From Spirochaetota bacterium (GTDB taxonomy: Bacteria > Spirochaetota > Spirochaetia > SPDA01 > JAJSAL01): 47,949 bases of DNA. This document shows positions 14,953 through 24,090 of the stretch, piece by piece (the first letter of the stretch is position 1; every line of letters starts with the position of its first letter). Where the stretch lies: positions 1 to 47,949 of the forward strand of contig JAJSAL010000017.1 in assembly GCA_024274705.1 (NCBI GenBank), given 5' to 3'. The notes beneath the pieces are model-generated. The model was not told the origin of the DNA and did no database searches. It saw nothing but the letters and a program-made list of their open reading frames with translations. The translations under genes were made by a program, and so were the position numbers.

Positions 14953-15630
14953 ATGGAGAGATTGGTAAACCGTAATTCCCTTAGAGAACAGATCTGCTCT
15001 TACCTTTTGAAGAGAATCGGGGCTGGATCACTGCAGCCGGGGGACCGTATTGTAGAAGCGAAACTGGCGAAAGAGATGCATGTAAGCTCCATCCCGATAC
15101 GCGAGGCAATCAGAGAGCTCGTTGCAATGCGGATCCTCGAATCTGTCCACCATAAAGGAGCCCGGGTCAGGGAAGTGAGTATCCCTGAAACGATTGAAGC
15201 CTTGCAGGTAAAAGCTGTACTGGAGGGACTTGCCTCGCGGTTAGCTTCTTCCTCCCTCTCGGGAAACTGTGGTGCCCTTAAATTCGAAGTCGAAAAGAGT
15301 AAGGAAGCAATCGATAAGCGGGATTTTAAAGCGTTTCAGGTGCACAACCAGAGTTTTCACAGAAGTATCGTCGAAGCGTCAGGAAACAGTATCCTTTTAC
15401 GGTCCTGGGACAATCTCGCTTTCGAAGTCAGGACCAGGGTGATTCTCGATTTTCTTACGGTTTTTGATCCAAACGCGTATACCCAGGATCACACACAGAT
15501 ACTTGCAGCACTGGAGGCCGGGGATGGTGAAAAAGCAGCGGCACTGCTCGCCACCCATGCAAATAGACTCGTAACGTATCTGAAAGAAGAGCTGGAAAAA
15601 CAAAATATATATAACCGAAGGAGATCGTAA
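14953..15630 (+). CDS. GntR-family transcriptional regulator, FCD (FadR-like) subfamily
   Basis: A 225-residue regulator with an N-terminal winged helix-turn-helix (QICSYLLKRIGAGSLQPGDR, then EAKLAKEMHVSSIPIREAIR) and a C-terminal all-helical FCD ligand domain. In that domain Arg/His residues of the type FHRSIVEASGN and the late ALEAGDGEKAAALLATHANR helix are visible. Such proteins sense organic acids or sugar acids and usually repress. The 3' end overlaps the start of the oxidoreductase gene by one base (TAATG), so the two are coupled. Only a weak ribosome site precedes the ATG. Confidence 0.87.
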   Translation: MERLVNRNSLREQICSYLLKRIGAGSLQPGDRIVEAKLAKEMHVSSIPIREAIRELVAMRILESVHHKGARVREVSIPETIEALQVKAVLEGLASRLASSSLSGNCGALKFEVEKSKEAIDKRDFKAFQVHNQSFHRSIVEASGNSILLRSWDNLAFEVRTRVILDFLTVFDPNAYTQDHTQILAALEAGDGEKAAALLATHANRLVTYLKEELEKQNIYNRRRS

Positions 15631-17750
15631 TGAGCAACAACTATCCCCATGTATTCAGTCCAATCCGGATCGGTAATTTTACGGTTCCTAACCGGATTTG
15701 CCATGTTCCCACCGATATATCTTCCGCTAACGCGGACGGTTCGGTTAACGACCGGGTGATAACCTACTACGAAGAGGTCGCCAAAGGAGGATGCGGTTTT
15801 ATTATTATAGGAGCTTCAACACCGGATAAAAAAACGGGAAGACCTACGGTAGGTTGCATTGCGGTGGATGAAGATCCAATGATTATGGGGTTGTCCGAAC
15901 TGGCTGCGGCGATGCACCGGCACGGCGCAAAAACCTCCCTGCAGATTCAGCACCCTGGGCGGCAGGCTGCTTGGCCGAGGAAGGACCTCATTTCCCCCAC
16001 TGACATGGTGGTGGATATACCCGGTTCCGCCGGGCATGAAGTGGTATACACCGACAGCATGGCAAAGGGAAAACAGATCCGGGCGATGACCATCGAGGAG
16101 ATATACGACCTTATCGAAAAGTTCGGTGAAGGTGCCTGGAGGGTACAGCAGGCAGGGTTTGACTCTGTAGAACTCCACGGTGCGCACGGGTATATGATTG
16201 CCCAGTTCATGAGTCCATACGTGAATAAACGAAATGACCGGTTCGGCGGCAGTTTTATAAACCGGATGAGGTTCGTACTGGAAATAATAACCAGGATCAA
16301 ATACAAGTGCGGTGAGGATTTCCCCGTGGGTATCCGGTATTCCGGCGAAGAGTGGCTCGAAGGGTCGAGGACTCTGGATGAAAGCATAGAAATCGCCAAG
16401 CTCTTTGAGGAACACGGAGCTGCTTTCCTCGATATTAGTGCAGGTATTTTTGAAGTGCCCGGACCCACCATGGACCCGATGTACTATCCCGAAGGATGGA
16501 ACACCTATACAGCCGATGAAATCAAGAAGCATGTGAAGATTCCGGTCATTACCAGCCACACCTTACGGAATCCCGATTATTGTGAAAAAATTCTTGCGGA
16601 GGGGAAGACCGACATGGTCGGATTTTCCCGGCAATTTATTGCAGACCCCTATTGGGGCAACAAGGCGAAAGCGGGAAAAAAAGAGGAAATCAGGCGGTGC
16701 ATATCCTGTCTTGTCGGATGCTGGCAGGAATCTCTCATGATCAAACGGCATATGCGATGCGCTATAAACCCTGCTGTCGGGGATGAGAGGTTTATCCATC
16801 TGGAGAAAGCGGAACAGAGCTATAAAATGGCCATTGTAGGCGGCGGCCCTGGGGGAATGGAGGCTGCAAGGATAGCTACACTGCGGGGACATGAAGCAAC
16901 CATATTCGAGAAGTCGGGTGAACTCGGCGGGGCGATTCTCTACTGCTGTACCGTCCCCGGAAAAAATAAAATGCGCTGGTACGCGGACTGGCAGAGAGAA
17001 CAGGTGAAAAAACTTGGGATCGAGGTAAAGTATAGAAGCGAACCGAAAGCGGAGGACCTGAACGGGTTCGATGTGGTAATTCTTGCGGCGGGCGGGAAGG
17101 TTTCCCGGCCGGATATTCCGGGAGTGGATGCGTCTATCGTGTGCACATTCGAGGATGTCCTCCGGTGCAGCGTCAAGAATTGTGAGTATTATCCCAAAGA
17201 CAAGGATAAAGAACCACCGGTGGAATGCGGTGAAACAGTTCTTGTATGGGGCGATCACTTCGGCGCGGCGGATGTGGTTGAAAAACTCGGGAATGCAGGG
17301 AAACATGTATATATCGTTACAAACAACAGGGAGTTTGCCGCCTGGATGGAACCATGTCATAAGGATGTCATGATGAAACGGTTTGCCGGCGGTAACGGAG
17401 AAGGACTTAAGAGCAAGACATTCAAATACCCTGTAACGATCATTCCCCAATCCACAGTGTTGGAGATCAACGAGACAGGAGAAGTGAAAATCGTTAACAG
17501 TAAGTTCGAAAAATCTACCATACACACTGATACCGTGGTGTTGGCAGCAGTTGAATCTAACCATACCTTGTACGACTCCCTCTTGAAGCAGGGTGTTGTG
17601 GTATCCGAAATCGGCGACCAGAAAAAAGTACGGAACCTTCGCGGGGCTGTTACCGACGGCGCAAGGCTTGGACTCACCGTCGACAGGGATGTTCAGATGA
17701 ATGCCAACAACGAAGTCATAACAAGATTGCCGACTGATATCACGCTCTGA
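15630..17750 (+). CDS. Old yellow enzyme-type NADH:flavin oxidoreductase with FeS and FAD domains (2,4-dienoyl-CoA reductase-like)
   Basis: A 706-residue enzyme with three parts. The N-terminal FMN TIM barrel carries TSLQIQHPGRQA, ELHGAHGYMIAQFMSPYVNK and FGGSFINRMRFVLEII. A 4Fe-4S site follows in RRCISCLVGCWQ and HMRCAINP (C-x2-C-x3-C-x11-C). The C-terminal part has an FAD/NAD Rossmann start (MAIVGGGPGGMEAARIA) and an NADH domain. The layout is that of 2,4-dienoyl-CoA reductase, BaiCD and trimethylamine dehydrogenase relatives. In this setting it may reduce or oxidise an enone or a keto-sugar derivative. It starts one base inside the GntR stop with a good AAGGAG. Confidence 0.85.
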   Translation: MSNNYPHVFSPIRIGNFTVPNRICHVPTDISSANADGSVNDRVITYYEEVAKGGCGFIIIGASTPDKKTGRPTVGCIAVDEDPMIMGLSELAAAMHRHGAKTSLQIQHPGRQAAWPRKDLISPTDMVVDIPGSAGHEVVYTDSMAKGKQIRAMTIEEIYDLIEKFGEGAWRVQQAGFDSVELHGAHGYMIAQFMSPYVNKRNDRFGGSFINRMRFVLEIITRIKYKCGEDFPVGIRYSGEEWLEGSRTLDESIEIAKLFEEHGAAFLDISAGIFEVPGPTMDPMYYPEGWNTYTADEIKKHVKIPVITSHTLRNPDYCEKILAEGKTDMVGFSRQFIADPYWGNKAKAGKKEEIRRCISCLVGCWQESLMIKRHMRCAINPAVGDERFIHLEKAEQSYKMAIVGGGPGGMEAARIATLRGHEATIFEKSGELGGAILYCCTVPGKNKMRWYADWQREQVKKLGIEVKYRSEPKAEDLNGFDVVILAAGGKVSRPDIPGVDASIVCTFEDVLRCSVKNCEYYPKDKDKEPPVECGETVLVWGDHFGAADVVEKLGNAGKHVYIVTNNREFAAWMEPCHKDVMMKRFAGGNGEGLKSKTFKYPVTIIPQSTVLEINETGEVKIVNSKFEKSTIHTDTVVLAAVESNHTLYDSLLKQGVVVSEIGDQKKVRNLRGAVTDGARLGLTVDRDVQMNANNEVITRLPTDITL

Positions 17751-17782
17751 AATAATGACGTGTTACATGTGCCGGCGAAAAA

Positions 17783-17808
17783 AACGGCAGGCAATATATG
17801 CCTGCGAA
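17783..17808 (+). repeat. Hairpin between the oxidoreductase and binding protein copy 2
   Basis: GCAGGC and GCCTGC form a stem around AATATAT, about 75 bases before the binding-protein start, with a second purine-rich ribosome-like AAGGAGGG just after it. There is no T-run. It could protect the abundant binding-protein mRNA after cleavage. Confidence 0.4.
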
Positions 17809-17884
17809 AGGAGGGATGGAAAAAAAGAAATAAAAAGTATCAGAGGTTTGTAACAAAGTTTTTCAAAAACTAAGGAGGAATGAA

Positions 17885-18955
17885 ATGAAAAACAAAGTAT
17901 TGGAACTGGTGGGTATTGCTTTAGTTTTCCTGTTTGTGTTTACCATGGCTGTAAGTGCAGGCGGTGAAAAGGAAGAGGCCCCTGCAGGGAAAGGACTGCC
18001 TGTTGTGGGAATCTCCACAGGTTCTTCCGGAACATCATGGCGCAACATTATGATCGATGCTCTTGAAACCGTGGGTAAGGAATACAAATCTGCGGGAAAA
18101 ATCAAGGACTACAAACTGGTCAACAATGTAACCAATGGTGATGCCACCGAGCAGGCGAATATCCTTAGAGATTTTATCTCTCAGGGTGTGGATATTATCC
18201 TGGTAAATCCTAATTCCCCTGACGCTCTCAATGGTGTTATCAAAGAGGCTCAGGATGAAGGCATTCTCGTCGTCGCGTATGACGCCACCGTTACTGCGCC
18301 GGATGTGCTCAATGTAACTCTTGATCACTACGCATGGATGACCAAGAATGTGGAATGGATTGCTTCCACCCTTAAAAAAGGAAATGCAATCCAGATCTAT
18401 GGTCTGGACGGACATCCGGCTAACAATGACCGTGTTAAGGCGACTTACGATGTCCTTGCGAAATATCCGGATATCAAATTGATTGCCGATACTACAGGTT
18501 ATTGGGACCATACTAAAGCGAAAGAAGTTACCACACAGATTATCGGCGGCGGTCAGCAGATTGACGCGGCTATCGGACAGGACGGTATGTCCTACGGTAT
18601 CCTCTCCGCCTTTCTGGATGCGGGAAAACTCCCCAAAGTCATGTTCGGCGATCCAGGTACCGCCTTCTTTAAAGAATGGAAGAAACTGCGGGATCAGGGA
18701 GCGGATTTCAAGGCATGCGCGCAGCCCAATCCTCCCGGAATCGGCGGTACAGCCTTCCGGATGGCTTTAAGACTCTACAACGGCAGAGAGTTTAAGTCCG
18801 AAGTATTGGACGGAAGGACCTACTTTTATAAAGTGGGTATGTTCATCACAGATGAAAACTGGGAGGAAGGTTGGGAACTTCTCAAGGATAAACCGGATGA
18901 TTACCTCCTGAGTGAAATTATGCCGGAGAACCAGGTAGAGGCGCTCTTTAAATAG
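17885..18955 (+). CDS. Sugar ABC transporter substrate-binding protein, copy 2
   Basis: A 356-residue close paralogue of the protein at 13472, with the same signal peptide style (FTMAVSAGG then EKEEAPAG). The ligand-facing segments are nearly unchanged: VVGISTGSSGTSWRNIMIDA, YDATVTAPDVLNVTLDHYAW, GLDGHPANNDR, DGMSYGILSAFLDAGKLPKV and CAQPNPPGIGGTAFRMAL. The synonymous positions differ widely over most of the gene, but the last 45 or so bases before the stop are almost identical to copy 1. A strong AAGGAGG precedes the ATG. It probably shares both ligand and permease with copy 1 but has a different promoter context, behind the GntR/oxidoreductase unit. Confidence 0.85.
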   Translation: MKNKVLELVGIALVFLFVFTMAVSAGGEKEEAPAGKGLPVVGISTGSSGTSWRNIMIDALETVGKEYKSAGKIKDYKLVNNVTNGDATEQANILRDFISQGVDIILVNPNSPDALNGVIKEAQDEGILVVAYDATVTAPDVLNVTLDHYAWMTKNVEWIASTLKKGNAIQIYGLDGHPANNDRVKATYDVLAKYPDIKLIADTTGYWDHTKAKEVTTQIIGGGQQIDAAIGQDGMSYGILSAFLDAGKLPKVMFGDPGTAFFKEWKKLRDQGADFKACAQPNPPGIGGTAFRMALRLYNGREFKSEVLDGRTYFYKVGMFITDENWEEGWELLKDKPDDYLLSEIMPENQVEALFK

Positions 18956-18995
18956 AGATATTACGTATCTTCTCCGTGGCACGCAATTAGTATGT

Positions 18996-19034
18996 TTTCC
19001 AGGGGGCGGGGTCTTCCTGCCTTCTGAAATTTTT
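18996..19034. terminator. Terminator hairpin after binding protein copy 2
   Basis: TTTTCCAGGGGGCGGG pairs, with G-T pairs and a mismatch, with CCTGCCTTCTGAAA followed by TTTTT. It is a decayed version of the perfect hairpin at 14578-14610 and separates two convergent genes. Confidence 0.65.
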
Positions 19035-19090
19035 CTCAAATAGTAAGACAGCCATGTGAAGATAACAGCCCCTGCCGTCTTGAGCGCTCG

Positions 19091-20095
19091 CTATAACAGT
19101 GTTTTAACAAATTTACCGGCTTTACCGGCACTGTTGAGGACAGTAATTAGGTTCCGGACTGCCGGAATGAATTTCGATGAGACGTATTGCCCGACGCCGT
19201 TATCTGTAGCCATCTTTTTGAAACCGGGATATTTTGGATCCATTTTTTCTCCATACACGGAATAATATTCCCTGGCTGCTGATGAGCGAAGGATAATATT
19301 GTTTGTCGACCAGTTTACCTTTGTCAATCCATGTCTCACGGCTTCACGAAGCTGGGTTTCAGATAAACCGGATGATCCGTGTAATGCAATTCCGATATTG
19401 CGTCCTGTCAAATTCTTGAGCAGGGCCGCGCTCTTTTCGATGTTTTCAGGTCGGAAATCGGGATATCCCTCCAAGCTGTAACCGTGCCGGTTGCCGAGGC
19501 CCGGGGCAAAAAGGTAAAGATACCCCGGGTGTTTCTGTTCCACCTCCGTCACCAGTTTTTTCACCACCTCCGGAGCAGTATATCCGGTGTCGATTCCCGC
19601 TTCCATCTCAAGTGTCAGCGGTTGGTCATGCTTCTTCGACGTTTCAATAAGAGCGTTGGTCCGCATCGTATTTTCTTCCATGCTTAACCGGGATGCGTCC
19701 ACACAGATACTGGAGGGGGTGAGGTGTACGGTTTTACCGTCGATAGTAAAGGGTATTCCTTTTACAGCAGTGGACAGAATGTTTAATGCATCCGGTCCGT
19801 TTATATGATCTGTGTGGTAGAGCACCGGAATTTCCCTGAACTCCTTCGAGTCGGCGAAAATGTTTATCTGCGCAATACATACAGCAATTCCACGAATAGG
19901 ATCTCCCGCGCCGAAACTGATACCCTCCAGCTGCCACCGGCTGGTTTCGATTATGATGGGGGCATCCATTTCTTTGGCTGCCTTGAAGCAGTCATGGATG
20001 ACCGATGGATTGTCGACATTTACCGCGAGCATTGCACATCTTTCATCGATGCAGAAAGAAATGAGTTTTCTTGCCTCGAGCGGTGTTAGTAACAT
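19091..20095 (-). CDS. Class II fructose-bisphosphate aldolase-family protein (GatY/KbaY/FbaA-like)
   Basis: A 334-residue zinc-dependent aldolase-type protein. It has MLLTPLEARKLISFCIDERC then AMLAVNVDNPSVIHDCFKAA, the metal/acid motif YHTDHINGPDAL (cf. H-x-D-H), TLEMEAGIDTG, and LHGSSGLSETQLREAVRHGL followed by TKVNWSTNN, close to the HGxSG...G[IV]xKxN motif of the family. It would cleave a ketose phosphate into a triose phosphate and an aldehyde. It is longer than usual tagatose-bisphosphate aldolases and may be a divergent subfamily. AGGGGA precedes the ATG. It converges on binding protein copy 2, and a broken copy lies in the same arrangement after copy 1. Confidence 0.8.
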   Translation of the reverse strand: MLLTPLEARKLISFCIDERCAMLAVNVDNPSVIHDCFKAAKEMDAPIIIETSRWQLEGISFGAGDPIRGIAVCIAQINIFADSKEFREIPVLYHTDHINGPDALNILSTAVKGIPFTIDGKTVHLTPSSICVDASRLSMEENTMRTNALIETSKKHDQPLTLEMEAGIDTGYTAPEVVKKLVTEVEQKHPGYLYLFAPGLGNRHGYSLEGYPDFRPENIEKSAALLKNLTGRNIGIALHGSSGLSETQLREAVRHGLTKVNWSTNNIILRSSAAREYYSVYGEKMDPKYPGFKKMATDNGVGQYVSSKFIPAVRNLITVLNSAGKAGKFVKTLL

Positions 20096-20108
20096 GGTGA
20101 TTCCCCTT

Positions 20109-20276
20109 TTAGTGACCCGGTTTTATGCTTATTTTGATGGCATCCCCGGATTGAATCAATTCAAACGCTTCTATTATATTCTTTAGTTCGAATATATGGG
20201 TGATGAATTTTTCTGCCCCCCAGATATAACGCTGCCTTCATCGAATCTCCCTTGGTCCGGCTACTACCTTTTTCAT
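20109..20276 (-). pseudogene. Remnants of zinc-type alcohol dehydrogenase genes
   Basis: Two dehydrogenase-like starts occur in succession, MKKVVAGPREIR (from 20276, then a stop) and MKAALYLGGR (from 20241). In another frame the typical C-terminal end of a medium-chain dehydrogenase follows: KFITHIFELKNIIEAFELIQ then SGDAIKISIKPGH, ending at 20109. Nearly the whole catalytic and Rossmann part is deleted. The remains sit immediately upstream of the aldolase start, so a dehydrogenase probably once headed that operon. Confidence 0.65.
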
Positions 20277-20300
20277 CGCTGTGAAAACTTCATCTTTACA

Positions 20301-22133
20301 TCACCCGTACAGGAACTCTCTTAAACCAAATGCGTCAATTGTTTCATCTGTTACCACACCATCTTCATTCCAGCCTCTTGCAGCGTAATATTCGTCGAGC
20401 ATGGTATTGTAGACATCCGAAGGAAGGAGCCGCCCTTTGCATGGACCGGTCTCAACCGGATCGTTCATGATACGGAAGGGCATTTGGTCGTCCTTTCTCC
20501 GTATACCTTCCCTGTTAAGGATAACCCGTTCGAGATTGTAGACCCTGCCTCCGATTTCGAGAAGGTGGTGAGTGAATGGATATCCGGTAACCGCCTCCAG
20601 GACCCTGCCTGCCGGTTTATCTGTGAACCCCATGGATTTCCTGGCAACCGTACAAATCCCAAGGCAATCCACGTATGCCCGGGTGTTCTGTATTGATGTA
20701 ACGAGTTCACCTTTTCCTTCAGGTGAAAAGCGATTATATTCACCGGAGAGTAGTTCTTCTTTAATGGTCCACCCTCCCACGTTGTGACATGCGCCGCGGT
20801 TCGATGTCCCGAAAGTCAGGGCTTTACCGGACACACCCCTTGGGTCGTATGCTGCAAATGTCAGCCCCTTCACGGCAAGAATATAAGGACTATATTCAGG
20901 CCGTTTGTTCATGACGATTTTCATTCCCTCAGAGAGCAATTGTCCGATACCGCGCTTTGCTACAATAAGGTGTATTACGTGCATCAAGGCTTGCGGGTCT
21001 CCGAATCTTACCTTCTTCCCGTCAGTGTCCTTTGAAGTAATCAATCCTTTTTCAAACAGTTCCATCGTCAGCGCGACGGCACTACCCACGGACATGGTAT
21101 CGATCCCTGTCTCGTCGCAGACCTGGGCTGCTTTCACGACCGCGCCGAAATCGTCAATTCCACAGTTCGCGCCAAGCATTACAATGGTTTCGTATTCCGT
21201 TTTTGCTTTTGATCCTGCGAATTGTCCATCCGTTACAATGCTCATTTTACCACATGCAACGGGACACATATAACATGCGGTATTTTTCTCCCAGTAGTTT
21301 TCCTTCATGGCCCGGGCGTCGATTTTTCCCGCCCCTTCGAAAAAGGAAGTCCTGAAATTTCTGGTAGGTAAACAGCCCAGTTCATTGATTGGTTCCACGT
21401 ACATTGCTGTACCCGATTCGGTCAGGCTTGCCCGGCTATCTTTGAGAATCCTGGCAGCTTCAGGCAGTAACTCTTTTACCGTCCTGCTATCAGCTACCGG
21501 GACTGTACCATACCCGTGAACTGCAATGCCCCTCAGCAGTTTCGATCCCATGACAGCCCCTGCGCCTCCTCTTCCGAAGAACCTGCCATCCACGCTTATG
21601 CACGCAAGACGAATGTTTTTTTCGCCGGCTGGTCCGATTGATAAAGCAGCTGCAGGGGCCGTTCCCATGCTTCCTGTTAAGGCGTCCTGGGTTTCAAAGG
21701 TAGTCAATCCGGATAAATGGCGTGCGTCATGGAAGGCAACATCGGCATCATTGATGGTGATATATGTCCAGTTCCTGGCTTTTCCTTCTATAATTACACC
21801 GTCGAAACCGGCTTTCTTGAGGTAGGGCCCGAAGTTTCCGCTGCTGTTGGAACAGAGGTAGATACCTGTAACGGGAGATTTAGTAGTAAGCTGAAATTTT
21901 GTCGAACAGGGTAGCCGTGTACCTGTAAGCGGACCGGTCATAAAAATGATCTTGTTATCCGGCGAAAGAGGATCTGTCCCCGGATCGATCTCATCGTAAT
22001 ATATTTTCGCCCCTACTCCCCGCCCTCCTAAAAGAGCGCTTGTTTCTTTGAAATGTAAAGGTTCGATGGTAGTTTTTTGATTCGAGAGATCGATTCGCAG
22101 TATTTGCCCCATGTATCCGCCGGTAAATTCCAT
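20301..22133 (-). CDS. Aldehyde ferredoxin oxidoreductase (tungsten/molybdopterin) family protein
   Basis: A 610-residue AOR-family enzyme. Landmarks: the N-terminal GGYMGQILRIDLSNQKTTIE and LLGGRGVGAKIYYDEIDPGTDPLSPDN, the pterin-binding FGRGGAGAVMGSKLLRGIAV, the 4Fe-4S cysteines in CYMCPVACG plus a later Cys (DCLGIC), and LTFAAYDPRGVSGKALTFGT. Such enzymes oxidise aldehydes to acids with ferredoxin as acceptor, or run in reverse. In this locus the natural substrate could be an aldehyde released by the aldolase, which is inference. It is divergent from the HutC-type regulator, which probably controls both. Confidence 0.87.
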   Translation of the reverse strand: MEFTGGYMGQILRIDLSNQKTTIEPLHFKETSALLGGRGVGAKIYYDEIDPGTDPLSPDNKIIFMTGPLTGTRLPCSTKFQLTTKSPVTGIYLCSNSSGNFGPYLKKAGFDGVIIEGKARNWTYITINDADVAFHDARHLSGLTTFETQDALTGSMGTAPAAALSIGPAGEKNIRLACISVDGRFFGRGGAGAVMGSKLLRGIAVHGYGTVPVADSRTVKELLPEAARILKDSRASLTESGTAMYVEPINELGCLPTRNFRTSFFEGAGKIDARAMKENYWEKNTACYMCPVACGKMSIVTDGQFAGSKAKTEYETIVMLGANCGIDDFGAVVKAAQVCDETGIDTMSVGSAVALTMELFEKGLITSKDTDGKKVRFGDPQALMHVIHLIVAKRGIGQLLSEGMKIVMNKRPEYSPYILAVKGLTFAAYDPRGVSGKALTFGTSNRGACHNVGGWTIKEELLSGEYNRFSPEGKGELVTSIQNTRAYVDCLGICTVARKSMGFTDKPAGRVLEAVTGYPFTHHLLEIGGRVYNLERVILNREGIRRKDDQMPFRIMNDPVETGPCKGRLLPSDVYNTMLDEYYAARGWNEDGVVTDETIDAFGLREFLYG

Positions 22134-22205
22134 GGCTCATCCTTTCAGTTTATAAATGTTATATCATTATATATTAATATCATAATTATGCCATATTAAA
22201 AATCC

Positions 22206-22248
22206 TTGACATACCGTATGAATGCACATAAAATTATAACATTATAAC
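22206..22248 (+). promoter_or_regulatory. Promoter of the HutC-type regulator, with operator-like repeats in the divergent gap
   Basis: TTGACA (22206-22211) and TAAAAT (22229-22234) are 17 bp apart. ATTATAACATTATAAC (22233-22248) covers the start site. An inverted match, ATGTTATA, lies about 80 bp away near the AOR start. Paired sites in a divergent gap suggest that one repressor controls both genes. Confidence 0.6.
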
Positions 22249-22305
22249 AAAAAACGAACTATCTAAAACATGACTGGGAGGCCCCTTATAAACGGGATTA
22301 TTGTT

Positions 22306-23103
22306 ATGAATAACGATAAAGACCGATTATTTGAAGAAGAAGCGCTGCCTCTCTATTATCAGCTTATAAATATTATCAAACGGGATATTGAAAACGGTAC
22401 ATTGAAACCGGGCGATAAGATGCCCTCCGAACAGAAACTCTGCGAAAAATACAGCGTAAGCCGCATCACCGTCAGGCAGGCGATGCTGTCGTTAGTGGGC
22501 GAAGGGCTGTTCTACCGTAAACAGGGAAAGGGAACCTTCGTTACAAGGCCGAAACTTCCAAGAGATATCAATAATCTATACAATTTTTCTGCAAGCATGA
22601 AATACCTGCATATCCTTCCCACATCAAAGGTAATCGAACAAAAAGTGATCGATGCACCGGCATTGATAACCGGATATCTACGGTTAGAGGAGAAAGATAG
22701 TAAAATCATCAAGCTCGTACGGGTAAGGTTGGCTGATTATGAGCCGATTATGATCGAGACATCGTATATACCTTACAACCTTGCGCCATCCATTGCCACG
22801 GAAGATATGGGACACAATTCTATCTACGAACTGTTTACCCTTCGGTACCGGCTCCGGATTACAAATGCCGAAGAAACATATGAAGCGGTTCTGATCAACA
22901 AAAAGCAGGCAAAACTGCTCCGGTGCAATCCTATGTCTCCGGGATTTTTTATCGAAAGAATCGCGTTTCTGGAGAACGAAACTCCCGTGGAATACAGTAA
23001 TTCCACTGTCTGTGCGGACAGGTGCCGGCTGGTAACGAAACTTCAGCAGAAACAGACCACTTTCGAGAGGAAGATAATTCCTGTCATGAAAGGAGCGGAC
23101 TAG
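22306..23103 (+). CDS. GntR-family regulator, HutC subfamily (UTRA domain)
   Basis: A 265-residue regulator. The winged helix-turn-helix is at the N-terminus (LPLYYQLINIIKRDIENGTL, KPGDKMPSEQKLCEKYSVSR, ITVRQAM), followed by a UTRA ligand-binding domain (VRVRLADYEPIMIETSYIPY, then NSTVCADRCRL near the end). These sense sugars, sugar phosphates or related effectors. The start is uncertain: ATG 22306 fits the family length, while ATG 22270 adds 12 residues; neither has a clear ribosome site. It precedes the kinase by 3 bp, so it heads the kinase-dehydrogenase-isomerase unit. Confidence 0.87.
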   Translation: MNNDKDRLFEEEALPLYYQLINIIKRDIENGTLKPGDKMPSEQKLCEKYSVSRITVRQAMLSLVGEGLFYRKQGKGTFVTRPKLPRDINNLYNFSASMKYLHILPTSKVIEQKVIDAPALITGYLRLEEKDSKIIKLVRVRLADYEPIMIETSYIPYNLAPSIATEDMGHNSIYELFTLRYRLRITNAEETYEAVLINKKQAKLLRCNPMSPGFFIERIAFLENETPVEYSNSTVCADRCRLVTKLQQKQTTFERKIIPVMKGAD

Positions 23104-23106
23104 GGG

Positions 23107-24090
23107 ATGAAGTATATTGGAATAGATCTAGGTGGTACCAATCTGAAGGGTGTCGCCATTGATCGTAAGGGTGATATTCTCTATAAAAAAAATATTCAAT
23201 CAAGAACCGAAGAGGGACCTGAAGTTGTTATCCGGAATATAATTGAGCTCATTCAAAACATCACGCGTACAGTAAAAGGGGACAATAAAACTATTGCTAT
23301 AGGTATTGCGGCGGCAGGGGTGGTGGATATCGAAAACGGGATATGCACATGGCTGCCGAATCTTCCCGGTTGGAAGGATATAGCTCTGGTGCAAATTATC
23401 GAAGAGAAGATCGGGACACCTGCTTATCTTATTAATGATGTTCGTGCAATGACCTTAGCGGAAAAAACAGTTGGAGCCGGGCAGGGGATAAAAAATCTTG
23501 TCTGTATTGCAATCGGCACCGGAATAGGAGGGGGGATCATTCTACATGATCAGTTATACTTCGGAGATGAGGGCTTTGCCGGCGAGATCGGTCATCAGGT
23601 AATCAATTTTAATGGACCTAAATGCACATGCGGGAATTACGGTTGCCTCGAAGCATACGCGAGCGGTGCGCATATTATTCTCGAAGCGATACGTATGGTA
23701 AAGCAGGGGGCGACAACGATCATCCGGGACCTGGCAGATAACGATCTGAATAAAATAACTCCGAAAATTGTTGCGCTGGCAGCCCGAAAGGGTGACGAAA
23801 TTGCGAAGGAAATATGGGAAAATGAGTCGTTTTACTTGGGGGTGGGACTTGCAAATCTGGTCCACATTTTAAATCCGGAGATGATCATCGTCGGTGGCGG
23901 TATCGCGGAAGGGTCGGACATCCTGATCGATGGAATCAGAACTGCCGTTTGCGAAAGGCTGCATCTTGGTGCCTGTACCGATCATTTACAGATAGTACAA
24001 TGTAAGCTTGGTGATATCGCGGGAGCAGTGGGCGCCGCGTTATGGTCAAAGTACAGTATAAATAAAGTAATCAATAGGAGGAAAAGATGA
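23107..24090 (+). CDS. ROK-family sugar kinase
   Basis: A 327-residue kinase of the ROK group. ATP-binding start YIGIDLGGTNLKGVAIDRKG, catalytic Asp region LINDVRAMTLAE, phosphate loop CIAIGTGIGGGIILHD, and the zinc-site signature GEIGHQVINFNGPKCTCGNY followed by GCLEAYASG are all in order. It would phosphorylate the imported sugar at a primary hydroxyl. Its stop overlaps the next start by four bases (ATGA). NDVRA in place of the usual ND-x-N suggests a substrate other than plain glucose, which is only a hint. Confidence 0.88.
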   Translation: MKYIGIDLGGTNLKGVAIDRKGDILYKKNIQSRTEEGPEVVIRNIIELIQNITRTVKGDNKTIAIGIAAAGVVDIENGICTWLPNLPGWKDIALVQIIEEKIGTPAYLINDVRAMTLAEKTVGAGQGIKNLVCIAIGTGIGGGIILHDQLYFGDEGFAGEIGHQVINFNGPKCTCGNYGCLEAYASGAHIILEAIRMVKQGATTIIRDLADNDLNKITPKIVALAARKGDEIAKEIWENESFYLGVGLANLVHILNPEMIIVGGGIAEGSDILIDGIRTAVCERLHLGACTDHLQIVQCKLGDIAGAVGAALWSKYSINKVINRRKR

